Position numbers and translations under genes: made by a program
Shown here: positions 1 through 24,513 of the stretch, one piece after another
How positions within the stretch are numbered: position 1 is the stretch's first letter
Layout: each line of letters opens with the position of its first letter
From: Wuchereria bancrofti
Lineage: Eukaryota > Nematoda > Chromadorea > Rhabditida > Onchocercidae
Reading direction: 5' to 3'
DNA length: 64,000 nucleotides
Assembly: GCA_005281725.1 (NCBI GenBank)
Contig: SSBO01000009.1
Coordinates: 7,440,303 to 7,504,302, forward strand
Notes under the pieces: model-generated
The model's database searches: none
What the model was told of the DNA's origin: nothing
The model's input: the letters and a program-made list of their open reading frames with translations, nothing else

Positions 1-2204
1 CGGGTCAGATCTGTATGTGGGACAATAGACTCAGCAAGAAGACTCCTGTCAATAAGGTTTCTCCGTTCTGTTATATTTTACTTTTTTGGCACCAAAAAAA
101 GATGTAAATCTTTAGAATCAAGTTGAATAGGCATGGAATCATGACGATGTTACTCAGTCTTTGTTAATCCAACTTTCTTGTCATTTTCATTATATGATTT
201 CTTTGCTAAGAAATATTTCAGAGTCCTTTATCATCACAAGCTCATACTCATCCAGTGCTGAGTATGGCAGTGGTGGGTAGTCAAAATGCACATAATTTAA
301 TTAGTATATCAACTGATGGAAGGCTTTGCTCATGGAGCGTTGATAATTTAAATCAACCAATTGATGTAATTGACTTAGCATGGAAGCAGAAACAGGTATA
401 TATATATCTTTCATATGCCCTCAACGAAATAGATAAGTTTGATTATTTGAAACTTGACTGCATAATGCGCGATTTCTGTCCGTGCTTTAAAACACTAGAG
501 CAATATAATATTAATAAAAGATGTTTGCTGAAGTTACCATCAATGGGTCTTGTGAAATCAAATTTTCTTATGGTGCTATTCATTTCAGGTAACATGCACA
601 TGCATGTCGTTTGCTCTTGACGATGTTAATAATTTTGTAGTAGGTAGTGAGGAAGGGAATGTCTACACGGCAAGCAGGCATGGTAATAAAGGTGGAATAA
701 ATGATAGCTATGAAGGTAAGCTGTAAAACATTCCTAATTCGACTGTTACAGTAAAATCAGTTATGTAAAAAAACATTGCATTATATTCTTTCAGGTCACA
801 TTGGACCTATAACAGGAGTTGATACACATAAAGCTTCTGGTATTATTGACTTGTCACACTTATTTTTATCGTGTTCTTTGGATTGGACAGTCAAATTATG
901 GAGTACCAAGGCAATAATTATTATCCTTAGAATTCACTGGAGTTAGAGTAGGAAATTTTCGGGACTTGATGTAAACTTCATTTTTCTTTCGTTTTATTCT
1001 AAAATTGTGTTTGTTTCTTAGTTTGGTGTCGTATAAACTGTCCGGTTACTGCAAATGAAATTTTTGCTTGTGTTGCATAGCAGTAGGGATTTAATTAAGA
1101 TTTAAAATTTTCAGGAGACACGACCGATTTATTCATTCGAAAAGCATGGTAATTATGTAACTGATGTTGCCTGGTCTCCCGTTCATCCTGCAGTTTTTAC
1201 ATCGGCGGATGCTAGTGGTAATGTAAGTTTTTGCTGCCAAGTATTTTATAACTGATATCAATATTTAAATATTGACAGTTTCTTTTACGTTTAGGTATTT
1301 TTGTGGAATTTAAATGAAGACACCGAAGCCCCTGTGTCACATTTGCAAATGGAAGGTGGTGTAGGAGTACGGAAGATGAAATGGATGCAGAACGGTGAGA
1401 TTAATAGCCTACTGTAAAAGATCTGAAGGAAAATTGAAGTTTTTTGTTGATGCATTCTACGGAATGACGATTCTTCTCATACATAGACATTTTTTGTCAT
1501 GTTAGATAATTCCGAAACACTTTATTCTGTAGGGTCTCAGAATAATTAAATTAGCTAATGTATTAAAGGCTATGTTAAGATTGTTGCCGCAGGAATATTT
1601 ACTTGGTGATGTTGAACATAGCCAAAATTAGCAAAATTTGATCCGTTCTTCGCACAGCGACACTCTGATTTATAAGTGTCGATTGTATTTGCGGGTGGAT
1701 ACATATCTGAATGTTCAAGATTTAGTATAGAAAACTTATTTGTTAAACTTCGTAGTTTAAAGGTCAACAACTAATCGTGGGCGATGAGAAAGGTAATTTG
1801 TATGTTTATGATGTACACGAAAACCTTACTAACTGTCGCCCAGATGAGTGGTCGAAGCTGTCAAGGTATTTTTTAAGTTTTCGCATTTGCCAATAAAAGC
1901 TTTATTATTTGTATAATTTATACATTATACCCAACTTTACTCATAAATGTAAATCGAGAGAAGGATGACTTGCCTATTTAGTATATTCATCTTTAATTTT
2001 CGAGGAAAGGTAAGTATAAAGAATGTGTTTTAAATTTTATTACGTTTTGATTGCAGAGCACTTCGTGATATCAGACGAGCGAGCGAAGAAGGGGAAGAAT
2101 TAGTAGAAGCAATGAATAGCTATTGTATGTCTTCTGTTGGTATTAGTTCAATAACTAATGCGGCAGTGGGTGTTGCTGGCTTATCGCCAAGACAGCAGTG
2201 GTAG
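1..2204 (+). CDS. dyci-1: Cytoplasmic dynein intermediate chain, 3' part
   Basis: This encodes the WD-repeat half of the dynein-1 intermediate chain, the scaffold that links the dynein heavy chain to dynactin and cargo in the cytoplasm. The gene enters from the left edge, so its N-terminus is missing. Exons read by phase: 1-56, 222-395, 589-715, 795-910, 1115-1222, 1295-1394, 1763-1865 and 2057-2204. Visible motifs match the family closely: [53 protein letters not shown] and YDVHENL. The protein ends at TAG 2202-2204. The exon ending at 910 uses a GC donor (AAG|GCAATA). The exon starting at 1763 uses an AAAG acceptor. Two overlapping AATAAA signals lie at 2388-2398. Identity is certain by family; the gene symbol is by C. 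elegans orthology. Confidence 0.93.
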
Positions 2205-2387
2205 TTGTTACTCTTCCAAACCAAATTGGTAAAATATCGCTTTCAGTTTGTATGATGTTCATCTGAAGTACTTGACCCTGCATAATCAATTTATTGCGAA
2301 TTTTAAATTTAAATGCTTGTTTAAATTTAAATTTAAATGCTGTGGCATAGTTTCTAATATTCGGCCTTGATATTATAGCATCAAATG

Positions 2388-2398
2388 AATAAAATAAA
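2388..2398 (+). terminator. Poly(A) signals of the dynein intermediate chain gene
   Basis: Two overlapping AATAAA hexamers lie about 185 nt past the stop codon, a normal 3'UTR length for nematodes. The stretch 2205-2589 otherwise holds only AT-rich 3'UTR and the convergent intergenic space. Confidence 0.6.
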
Positions 2399-2589
2399 GA
2401 AAAGTTTTGGTGTTAGTTTAATATTCCATTATTTTTGCTTTGATGCTTTTCTTAGTCAGTTGAAGTGTGGTCGAATGTAAGTACTTACACTTACAATGTG
2501 TTATGTTGACTTTCTAATGATCCATCACATTTATCGCATGTAATAACGTTTTTTTTTTTTCTCTAGACTTTTTTACATAAGAAAATGGT

Positions 2590-5335
2590 TTATGATATAT
2601 ATCTGTCTGGGAATGGTTTCTTAATCGCATTTGAAACACCTTTGCATTGTCCTAGTTTCGTTGGAAAAATTTCTTGTCCTGGCATTTTCATGTATTTTCC
2701 ACATTCTTCATGGTTGTTCAAAAAACTGATATGTTTACATCTCCTACATTTTTGATCAATGTGGAAATTATTCTTAGCTATAGGAAAGTAAATTTTTGCT
2801 CAAATAATAATCGGATTATGAAAAAAATAACAGTGTAGTCTAACTGATTATGTCAATGTTATGTTTTCCAAGAACGAATTAGAGATTTATTTATTTTTTT
2901 GAATATCCTTTTACCTTAAAACCACTAAGTACGGGGCATTTTGTCCTTTTTAACTTTATTCCTTTACCCTCCGTGTAAGCTTGCGTAAAAGACAAGCTGT
3001 ATTTACAATGCGTATATTTGTATCACTTTCATTAATTATTTCTGCCATTGTTAATATAGGTGCAAGCTTTACATCTTTTGTCATGTTAAAGTAGATTTTT
3101 TTTGGAGTGGCTTCCATTTTTTACTGTTTTTGATTCTGATCGGATATACTAGCGATTACCTGGAAAACCTGTCTATTTCTCTGGAAAAAGCTGTGTTGAT
3201 CAATATGAAAATGCTTCGCAAATATATTTACATGCATGACGGTTATTTCTCGCATCTCCCTGAATGGATGTTTTCCTTTGGCTTTGGTGCAAAAGGAAAT
3301 TTTACCGGCTGAAGCAGTAATGGGCTTTCTAGGATGACTGCTTGCTAGTTTGTTTCTATCCCCAAATATGCTTGGTGTCAGGTTGGTGCCAAAGTTTCTA
3401 CTGATGTTACTAATTTTTGCAGAAATTTCTTTGTATTATGCTCCTACTTGACAGTGGTGAGTTCTTGAATTTTTCGTACTGTTCCGTTGAGATTTGAGTG
3501 GTGCTGCATGTCTCTAGTTAATACTTTATTATGAAATGAGGTCTTTGTATAAAATATGCTGTTTAGCTGTTCTGTTGTGACCGCTTTTTTCCCACATCAC
3601 TGCGCAAAAACTAGTGGCATAGGATGGAGAAATCCCGTATTTTCATGGTGTTTGATTATTTACGGTTTGAACAAAATGTTATGTATTGTAAACCATGCTT
3701 TTTGCTACTGCATATTGCTGTTATAATGTGTGATAATGTGCTTCTGTATTTAGTTTGTTAAATAATATCCTGAATGACTATTGTCTAATTGTTCCCTTGC
3801 TAAGGTTATCAGGACTACCCGGAAATGGATCGTTCTTATGACAAGAGTCATACACAACTATCCCACAGCTATCTTTTTCGGGTCTCTTTTATTGCTAAAT
3901 AACCGTTTTCAATTATTGTCCATTGCTTGTTCTGTCAGAACCTTATGCAGAACACATAGTATGATGTTTTTTCCACCTCTTTGCTATTCTTGGAGTACAC
4001 ATTTCCTCTTTGCAGATGTTACAACTATGAAGGCAATTTATGTGATTTGATATTGATATTAGAGGATTTCCATCATTTTCTAAGTAATCTTGTCACGCCT
4101 CTCTGGCAAGCTCTCCTTTAATTTGACATTTTTATGCATGCTCACGACGGCAGGTTTCTGAAATATACATTCCCATCCTTCATCATAGCTCTTTCCGTGA
4201 GTTACATCGACTTCCTAGTGTGCGATAAAATCATCTTTATCTGTAGATATACAAAAAAAAAAAGAACGTTAGGTATAATCTTCCCTCTCAATTTTAGATC
4301 ATGGTTTTGTTTGAAATAAATAATATATAACTGTAATAAATTGAGTCAGCCGATGAAACTGAGTCCGAATGTCGTTAAAATTAATATTTCTATAACCTTC
4401 GGAAACTCTATGGTAAGCAGTTGTTCGATCGGGACCAAAATGCCTAATAATTCAAAATAGGAAATTCAAGTACAAGGACCGAATTGTTTTTCTTGGACAT
4501 TACCTTGAAGTCGGAATATAAATGAAGTCAACAAGAAACATTCTCTCACTGCCAGCTAAGAAATTTTGAACCCAATTTGTTTAAGATTTCCCTAGTCTCT
4601 AGGTAATGATTACCAACATCGAAGCCGGTTGTGAAATGTCTGATAGTATGCCAAATTTGACGTGACAATTTCCTGAGTCAGAATGAGTTACAAGTGACAA
4701 ACGAGTTGTTGCCGCAAAAGTTCTCCAAACTAAATGAAAAGAAAAATATCCAACACTGACAATGTTCCACAGCATCGGGTTCCGCACATCCTACGAACCT
4801 AATTTTTACTAGGTGTTTATCTTATGAAAGGTGACCGAAATATCTTGCTTCAAGTCGTATATCCTCGCATTCTTGCAACTCAATCTTATTTCAAACGGGA
4901 ATTTATTTTGAATTTTCGCCTCTATTTTAGAGGCCGCATTAAGCGGAACTTCCAAAACCGTTTCATCTTTTTTCTATCCGGAACCAAACAGGTTAAATAT
5001 AGCAAACAACTGCTTTCTGTATATGTCTGTACATTTAAATTTCATCAGTATTTTCCATCTGAAGCACACTTAAATTTTATGAATTTTTTAGAAAAATTTC
5101 TATGAAAAAAATATGAGGTTCACTAAAATCCATTAAAATATAAGGTGGAATAATAAATATATTACAAAAACTCTTGCGAGTCACCCACTCAATCATACAC
5201 TAAGTTTACATCTATAAAATAAAGTTGACAGGCAGTACATACCAGCATTTGCCACTCCGCTGTTTTATATTCGAACTCTTTCTCTAAAAGAGCATTATCC
5301 ACAAAGAAAATTTCATTAGCGATTTCTCGAAACAT
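2590..5335 (-). CDS. Unidentified multi-exon gene with C-x2-C/H-x3-C finger-like motifs
   Basis: I do not recognise this protein. The first exon is convincing: ATG at 5335 opens MFREIANEIFFVDNALLEKE and ends at a GTATGT donor (exon 5243-5335, phase 0). Exon 2 starts at 4973 in phase 0 (KKDETVLEVPLNAASKIEAK...) and stays open to about 4815. Exons 4614-4672, 4504-4555 and 4332-4443 join in matching phase and give ...SERMFLVDFIYIP / HFGPDRTTAYHRVSEGYRN. Farther down, coding-like pieces include CNICKEEMC...HHTMC (about 3950), the stretch 3121-3435, MEATPKKIYFN... (2978-3117) and a last exon 2590-2772 with CRRCKHISFLNNHEECGK. The joins between exon 2 and 4672 and across 3100-4330 could not be made without in-frame stops, so this may be a decaying gene or my boundaries are wrong. 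It starts 196 bp after the CHMP5 stop on the same strand. Confidence 0.45.
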
Positions 5336-5395
5336 GACGAAAACCAGTCATCATATCAGTAACAACCGCCAAAGTGCGGAATGATTTGTGGAATA

Positions 5396-5401
5396 TTTAT
5401 T
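5396..5401 (-). terminator. Poly(A) signal of the CHMP5 gene
   Basis: AATAAA on the minus strand, about 130 nt past the CHMP5 stop codon and about 60 nt before the ATG of the next gene on the same strand. No AG dinucleotide lies between this signal and that ATG, so a trans-splice acceptor is not available in that gap. Confidence 0.5.
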
Positions 5402-5530
5402 AGAGCAATGAGGTGGGAATCACTTCAATTGATACGCGAGAACAATAAATCTTAAAATGGTTTTGAAATTGTGACAGCAACTGTAAAACAATTTATACAA
5501 TATCTGAAATGACCACGAAGATAATACAGA

Positions 5531-6820
5531 TTAGTTGTTTGCAGGAACTTTCGGTAGGCCAAATTCATCCACCGCAATCCCTCCCTCTATCACCTGAAAT
5601 ATGACTGCTTGTACAGCTAATGGCATACATGTATTTTAGATTGGTGTGCATCACCAATCTAAAATACAATATATTTTTAACTATACCTTCTTAATTCATG
5701 AATAAGCATGAAGGATGAACGACACGAAGCTTGTTCAGAACAACTTTTATTTTAATAGCAGAAGATATTTCCATACTAACCTTGCTTTCGTATCCTGGTT
5801 CTTTAGACGGTACGCCTGGTGCATTCAAAGCTTCGTCTAAATAAGAAGTATCTACGTCTGCTTCAAATTCATCCCCCAAAGCATCAAGTTCAGCTTCCAA
5901 ATCAGCTTCATCAATCTAAGAGAATAATACTTTTGATAAACAGAAGGGGATTAAATTTCGGGATTAAATTAAGCTCGGAAAGGGAAAAAACAAAAGTCAT
6001 AAAATAAGAAAACTGAAAACTTTACATCCGGCGTCACATATTGCCGCGACATAGCTTCCTGAATCTCATTATTCATATCAAGCATTTCTTCCATTTCATC
6101 CTGGAGTTTATCGATTTTGCCAATGTCCAACTTTTTATATTCCTTCTGCATAGTTTTCAAACCTTGTTTCATGGCCACTACAGTAGTCTGCAATGTTAGA
6201 GACTGCCAACTGTAAGTAAGAAAATCGAGTGCTCGGGAACCATGAAATCCTGAGAATTAATCAGCGCTCAGCTAAAGATAATGCATAAAACACAAAGAAA
6301 TTCTTCTAACCAAACTAAAACTCAAAGGAAGGCAAAATCTCACCTGGGTATCTTTCATTCCCTGAATAGCGAAGTTGCTCTGTTCCATATTGAAAGATTG
6401 TTGACTTAGTTGGTCCCGCTGGTTCTCGTACATACGTTTTTGTTTCAGTATGCTAGGAATATTATATATAAAATGATTTTATCGCTTTTAGTTCGGTACA
6501 ACAAAATGAGTACAAACAATGGAAAGTATAGATGAACAATTTCTAGCATTCAAATTGATTGCAATGCCAAGTGGTTGAGTACTACACAATGTGTTCAGAG
6601 TAAGTTTTCATTTAACTTGCCGTAGAGCTTTCTGTTTCAGTTGATCTTTCGCCGGTCCCTCCCGCATTTTCTTCATCTGATCCTTATATTTCACAAGTTC
6701 ACCATCCAAACGAGCTATCTTTTTCTCAGTGCTCTCCGTACGTGAATCAACGCTTGCTATTGCATCGGTTAGCGTTGTTTGTGACTCCTTTTTTTCCGAT
6801 GTACCAAAGATTCGTCTCAT
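5531..6820 (-). CDS. vps-60: ESCRT-III subunit CHMP5/Vps60
   Basis: This is a charged multivesicular body protein acting in ESCRT-III disassembly and endosomal sorting, through LIP5/Vta1. Five exons in matching phase: 6621-6820, 6344-6452, 6026-6187, 5781-5915 and 5531-5593, giving 222 aa (human CHMP5 is 219). Family motifs in order: MRRIFG at the N-terminus, [16 protein letters not shown] helix 1 (here [19 protein letters not shown]), [37 protein letters not shown] and the C-terminal [10 protein letters not shown]. The first intron uses a GC donor with a consensus GCAAGT. Reading through to a GT instead gives ...LRQVK-stop, whereas the GC donor gives LRILKQKRM, the family sequence. TTTAATAG lies 3 nt before the ATG and is a likely spliced-leader acceptor. 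Confidence 0.95.
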
Positions 6821-8142
6821 CCGCTATTAAATAACAATTGTCAAATTAATATGCATAAATTTCAATCTGTATCAATCCTGTACACTCACACGTATGTAAA
6901 ATGTAGACGTGACTCCAACTCATCACGTCCAAATTCAACGAACAGACCAACGTATGTAGATTTCTGCATAAGTGAAGCTCGGCTGCACACATAATCACGT
7001 GGTACTGATGTTACCCGCATGCTTGCAAGCAATACGTAAGCGTGCCTCGCTTATTTCCTCCACCCCGAAGAATAACACTTAACACCGTCAGACTGGTCGG
7101 ACTTCTCTCACTTCCACGTTTTCCTCTTCAGAGGACCGCGTTTTACCAGTTATAATTCCCCTTGTTTAAAAATCTCAATTACCGTATGATTGTTGCACAG
7201 TGAGAGGTTGCGTGAAATGGTCGGTTTTGACGTCATCGCGCCGTTGTTCTCCCCTCGTTTCCTTATTTACTTACGCAGCGTCATTTTGTTAGTCTCATTG
7301 TACGTAACGCCTGCATCCCGCTTTATCGTTGTGTGCGACAATTGCAATTTTCGCCATTGTTTGAATCCTTTCATTTTCTTCCTATTTACAGATCTTACAT
7401 AGTAACATGCGAATGCAAGCGGAAGCATGCACGAACATAAGGTTTTATGATTACATGTGGGTTTCACGTATAGATGTATATGAGTTCTTTGTTATAAATG
7501 CATATGAATCAATTAACAAGTGATTGCATCACTGAAAGAAATATCAGAAGTTTGCTATAAATAAGCGAAACAGATTTCACCTACAGTCTTCAACACCCAG
7601 TAACGCTCATTCCTATTAAGAATTTCTCATTTCCAAATATGCAAATTATAGCAGCATAGCTTTTCCTTCTCTGAAAGTAGCATGGAATTTGCATATATAA
7701 TTGAATAGTGAGAATAAAAAATATTGATGTGAAGAGATTTGACATTGTTGATTCGTAGCGCCATGATGCAGTCATCTGCACCGTGGTGCGGACGTCCCAG
7801 GCGTGCTATATATGAGGTCCCTGTTCGAAGGGCAAAAAAGCTAATTATACGAAACTTCAAGCTTCTCAAGCAAGGTAGCATTATCGTAACCGTCTCTTTA
7901 TCCATCCCATGCGCATTTCTATAGTTCTCTGAGAGGTGTTGTATTTGTAGGCGTATGGGTAATGACACTTCTCGAGTGTATCTCGTGACATTTTGTTGGA
8001 TATCGCTTTTCTTTCTCTATTTTCTGATTTGCGTGTGCAGTGTGCAGGCGGTTGCACTATTGGTTGCATTGGAAAGTTTTAGTGACACTTTTTCATTCAT
8101 TATTTTAGATTTCATTTGTAAAAGAACTTTTCAGGAGGCGAC
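6821..8142. other. Divergent intergenic region (CHMP5 / smk-1)
   Basis: This 1.3-kb stretch separates two divergently transcribed genes and presumably holds both promoters. It is somewhat richer in GC around 6900-7350 than the surroundings. Open frames here (for example 7190-7402 and 7627-7968) show no family similarity. No repeat or RNA gene was seen. Confidence 0.6.
8131..8134 (+). promoter_or_regulatory. Likely spliced-leader acceptor of smk-1
   Basis: ACTTTTCAG ends 8 nt before the smk-1 ATG, with a T-rich tract ahead and no coding exon that would need it as a cis acceptor. This is the usual nematode layout for spliced-leader addition. Confidence 0.55.
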
Positions 8143-20605
<12,463 letters not shown>

Positions 20606-23587
20606 TGATTGTGAATGAACACTATTTGCTTAGATTACTGGTCTTGCATTACCTCTCATGGGCATGCTCTCCGTAATTTTTCAAAATTTCGTGCCATAGT
20701 TCTTCCAAGTTAGCTGAAGTACTATTCCAATTGCAACTTTCTGTTATATTTACCGGTTGATTTGGTCAAGTATGCATATAATGAAGTTCTCACTTACCGC
20801 TATTTCTTGGAAAGTTACATCCATTCCTGATGGTACTTGATCTCATCTGGCATGCATTAAGGATTGCGTCACAATGTTCTCCATGTTATGGTTTATATAT
20901 GTTTTTCATTTAAATTAAGGTTGCGTTTTTCCAATAAATTTAGAATAAAATGTGTAGCAGAAGATTTTGGTGCTCTTTTTTGTGGTCTTAGATTTTACAG
21001 AATTGCTCTTAAAAGATCTGTGAAATTAACAATTCAATAGATTATTAAGCTTATATATCGGAACTTCTTATGTATCGTTTTTCCTTTGATCCCGGTTTCT
21101 ATTTTTGTCTTGTTTTCTTTTTGCAGTTACTGATTTGAGAAAAAAAAAAACTTTTTTTTTGATATCACCTGTTTCATACACATTTTACTGCCTTACTGTA
21201 GTTTGAAATTGAAAATTTTCTAGAACTTGGGGTGTTTTGTCACATTTCATTACAAGCGTAGAGTTTTTTCAGCTCTTTATTCTAATGAATGTCTGCTACG
21301 CATTCAAAAATTTCGGAATGATTCTGATAATTTTGGTTCGTTTGGTAACCTCCTTGTTCGGTTTTCTGCGATATCGCTGTTTTTTTCTTTTTCTTGGGAA
21401 TCAATTTAAAACTTATTTCCGAAACTTTAATTTGAAGTTCTCAGTACGAGGACTTCAATTACAGATATTATATTTCAACACTTTTTGGATATTCTGTTAC
21501 AATTTTTACAATTTTTTTGGGTTGGATTGTGCTGTGCAATAATCTTTGTTTAATTTAATGCATGCGGAAATCAGTATCTATGTATGAGGAAAGTGACAAA
21601 TGAGAAAAAGCTTTTAGTGCTTGTTGTCACTTTTGACAAAATAGTCACCTTAGGACGTTTATTACGAGTTCTTGTCTGGGCTAGACTGATCAAAGATTGT
21701 TCTAGAAATTCAATGGCATTGCCGGGAGTGCTACGAGAAAGTTTATTTGTCGAGATTAGTGTGTTCCTAAGTTGGTTTCCTAAGTTGGAGAGAAGAGATG
21801 GTTATGGCTAAATTATAACGTGGATAGGTTAATGCCAGTCACTGGAATTCCATTCCGTTTTGATGATCATTGTTATGAATTCATTTTTTTATAAGCTCAG
21901 TTAAAGGTCAGAAGTATTTTAGGTAGTTGCTTGTTAATTAATTGAGCATGGTATCTACTACTCAACTGTATGGGAATGGATGTTGACGCCTGGAGATTTT
22001 CAAATGATTCTGTTTTCCCAAAAATGGTTCTGTCCGGAGTTTGAGCTTTACTGCAGATGAATGACATGGTGTCATTATCATAGTTGTACACAAACAGGAG
22101 AATCTTGTTTCATTTATGGGCAGCTTTTTCGAGTGTTCCCAGTTTCACTTATGTTGGAGTTTTGTAACTTAAAAAGTGTATCCGGTTTATATTTCCTTTT
22201 AGAAATGTTGTCAAAACTACTACGTTCGAAGGAGGTAACTTTTAAGCTGTTGAGAATTATCAGAAGCAGAAGACATTGTAAAAAGCGCATGATCACAAAT
22301 GCAGGCAATCACTGGCAGTAATAAGGCATCGGCTTATAAATACAAGAAAAGTTGCTAATAGGGAATGTCAGTGGTTGGTTGTTGCTCTCAGTTAATTGCT
22401 TGCATGCCATTTCTCGACACTTTGCATGCTTTTCCTGCCTGTTGAAACAATTTCATATACATTTTATAAATAGTTCATATGTAAGCTGCAAATTCTGCTC
22501 GTGGTAGAATAACTAGATAGAATTTGCGACTTGCACATCACTTACATGATAAAAACTATCATAGTTGTTAAATACTTATAACGGGTGACTTAAATATATT
22601 CTTAAAATGCTTGTAAATTAAATTTGGAATTCATTACTAAAATTATTTCGAAGTAAGACTTATGAAATTCCACAATGGTCGGTTTCTATGATAGTAGATT
22701 GTACAAGTAATGTCAATCTTAATTTCCTCCCAATTTTATTGACCTATATGTTATGTTTTCATTCATTTTAATTTATTTGAAGGATTTGAAACTTATACTT
22801 ATTTGTTATACCTTACAAGCAAAAAATACAACCTTAAAAAGACTTTTGTAAGCAAAATCATCATAAGCCACGACGGTTTCAAATTTTGCATTTCTCCACC
22901 ACGCATCATCCTGAATCTTTTTGGCTACATGTAATAAGTTATCATCCTCTTCCATCACATTTTGCATTACTTTTACCATATCCCTGTCGCAGCAAATATA
23001 TCCTGAATTTCATGAATTCTCTGCAACTTGGTCAATTAATTGATTAACCAAGTCAATTAACCGATAAAAGTGAGTATCGTTCTATTTTGTTAGTAAAAAG
23101 AAAGTTTTTGGCAATTTTGAAGATTCTTTGAGGAAGTGTAGAAAGAACCCTGAAATAGCTCTATTGAATCCTTCAATTTATATTCCTTTTAGCCTTCTAA
23201 TTATCACAGGTGAAGTTCCAAGTCTGTGTAGAAGCTTTCATAACTCAAAAGCAATTAATTTCTTAATTTCTTCCGAGCCTTTTTACATGTATTAGTAAAT
23301 ATTAAAAGAAGGCTCTCTTTCCAAAAACATTTATAAAAATCAAAAATATGCCACATTGGAGTGTGAAAATACAGAAGGAAAGGGAAAAAACAACATACCG
23401 CCTGCATTAATGAAGCAATCTTCTCTGTAAGCATTGAGTGAAGCAAAAAGAAAGACAAAATTGATCAACACGTTCCACCAACACATTGGAGAATTGGATG
23501 AGATCAGACACTGACTGAAATTTCTACCACTTGCAACTTCGAAGAAATTCTTCTAGAAAATGATAAACGATGAACAGGCAAATCTAA

Positions 23588-23657
23588 AATTCTAGAATCG
23601 GAAAATATATAACGCAAGGATAGAATGACCGCTCAGGAACTACCTGTTTTAAAGGAT
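23588..23657. repeat. 70-bp direct repeat R1, copy a
   Basis: This starts aattctagaatcggaaaat and ends ggaactacctgttttaaaggat. A copy of the same length lies at 24074-24143 with few mismatches. No terminal inverted repeats or coding content are visible. Confidence 0.85.
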
Positions 23658-24073
23658 TGATCTAAAAATTTTTCGATATGAATTTATATCTGAGTATTAA
23701 ACGAAATAAAATCTAGAAATTAAGATAAAAATAAAGAGAATAGGAATTAACTGAAGAAGCAAATCCTAATATTGTAAGGAAAAATATATATATTAATTAA
23801 CTAAAATATAAAATGACAATGAGAATATGTGAATTAGAGTGGAACGCAAAATAAATATTATCAGATAGAGAGTTAAGATAATATGTTTCAACTACGTGCA
23901 TATAATATTGTGCACAATATTAATATTTTAGTTCAGTTATTTGAAAATTTAATTACAAGGTAGCTCACGTACAGAAACTAAGTCTATGAGTTTCCCAGTT
24001 GGGTTCAGAATTATATGTCAGTAACTTTACTTCATATAGGACTATTAGTAATACTGTAAGGCTATACAATGAA

Positions 24074-24143
24074 AATTCTAGAATCGGAAAATGTAGAAAG
24101 CAAGGATAGAATGACCGTTCAGGAACTACCTGTTTTAAAGGAT
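24074..24143. repeat. 70-bp direct repeat R1, copy b
   Basis: Second copy of R1, in the same orientation, 486 bp from the first copy. Repeat R2 copy a starts 16 bp after it. Confidence 0.85.
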
Positions 24144-24158
24144 CAGATTCAAAATGAA

Positions 24159-24223
24159 AATTTAATGTGTTAAAGAAAAAAATTCCCTTCTCTTTCAAAA
24201 AATTTTTATTGAAAAATGAAGAA
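24159..24223. repeat. 65-bp direct repeat R2, copy a
   Basis: This starts aatttaatgtgttaaagaaa and runs through ctctttcaaaaaatttttatt. A near-identical copy lies at 24448-24513. Confidence 0.85.
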
Positions 24224-24447
24224 ATGTGATACTATGAATATGAAGTTAATCAGATTCAAAATGAAATAAATAATTTTGTAAAGACTGAATTGTGAATTAA
24301 GAGGTAAACAAAAAGATAAAAGAAATGTAAGTTATGCTTATTAGCACAGGCTTATATAGTCATACTCTGTAAGATAGCAACTATGATCATAACCCCAAAA
24401 TTTTTGTTTAACTAATCTTTTTCTTTACGTTCTTCAGCTCGAATGAC

Positions 24448-24513
24448 AATTTAATGTGTTAAAGAAAAAAATCCCCTTCTCTTTCAAAAAATTTTTATTG
24501 GAAAATGAAGAAA
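24448..24513. repeat. 65-bp direct repeat R2, copy b
   Basis: Second copy of R2, in the same orientation, 289 bp from copy a. Copy b stands alone, without an R1 unit beside it, so R1 and R2 were duplicated separately or one R1 was lost. Confidence 0.85.

Noticed and set aside
4332..4672. Alternative frame of the unidentified gene (ILVPIEQLLTIEFPK...)
   Set aside because: This frame is also open and phase-linked, but third positions are less AT-biased than in the chosen frame and it hits a stop within the exon.
6608..6620. CHMP5 exon 1 reading through to ...RQVK-stop
   Set aside because: Using the GC donor at 6620 restores the invariant LKQKRMYE sequence of the family.
7627..7968. 113-codon minus-strand frame in the CHMP5/smk-1 promoter region
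   Set aside because: No similarity, no splice-consistent partner, and it lies in the divergent promoter space.
21237..22321. Cluster of 75-101-codon frames
   Set aside because: Hydrophobic, Phe/Leu-rich translations of T-rich DNA with no similarity or splice structure.
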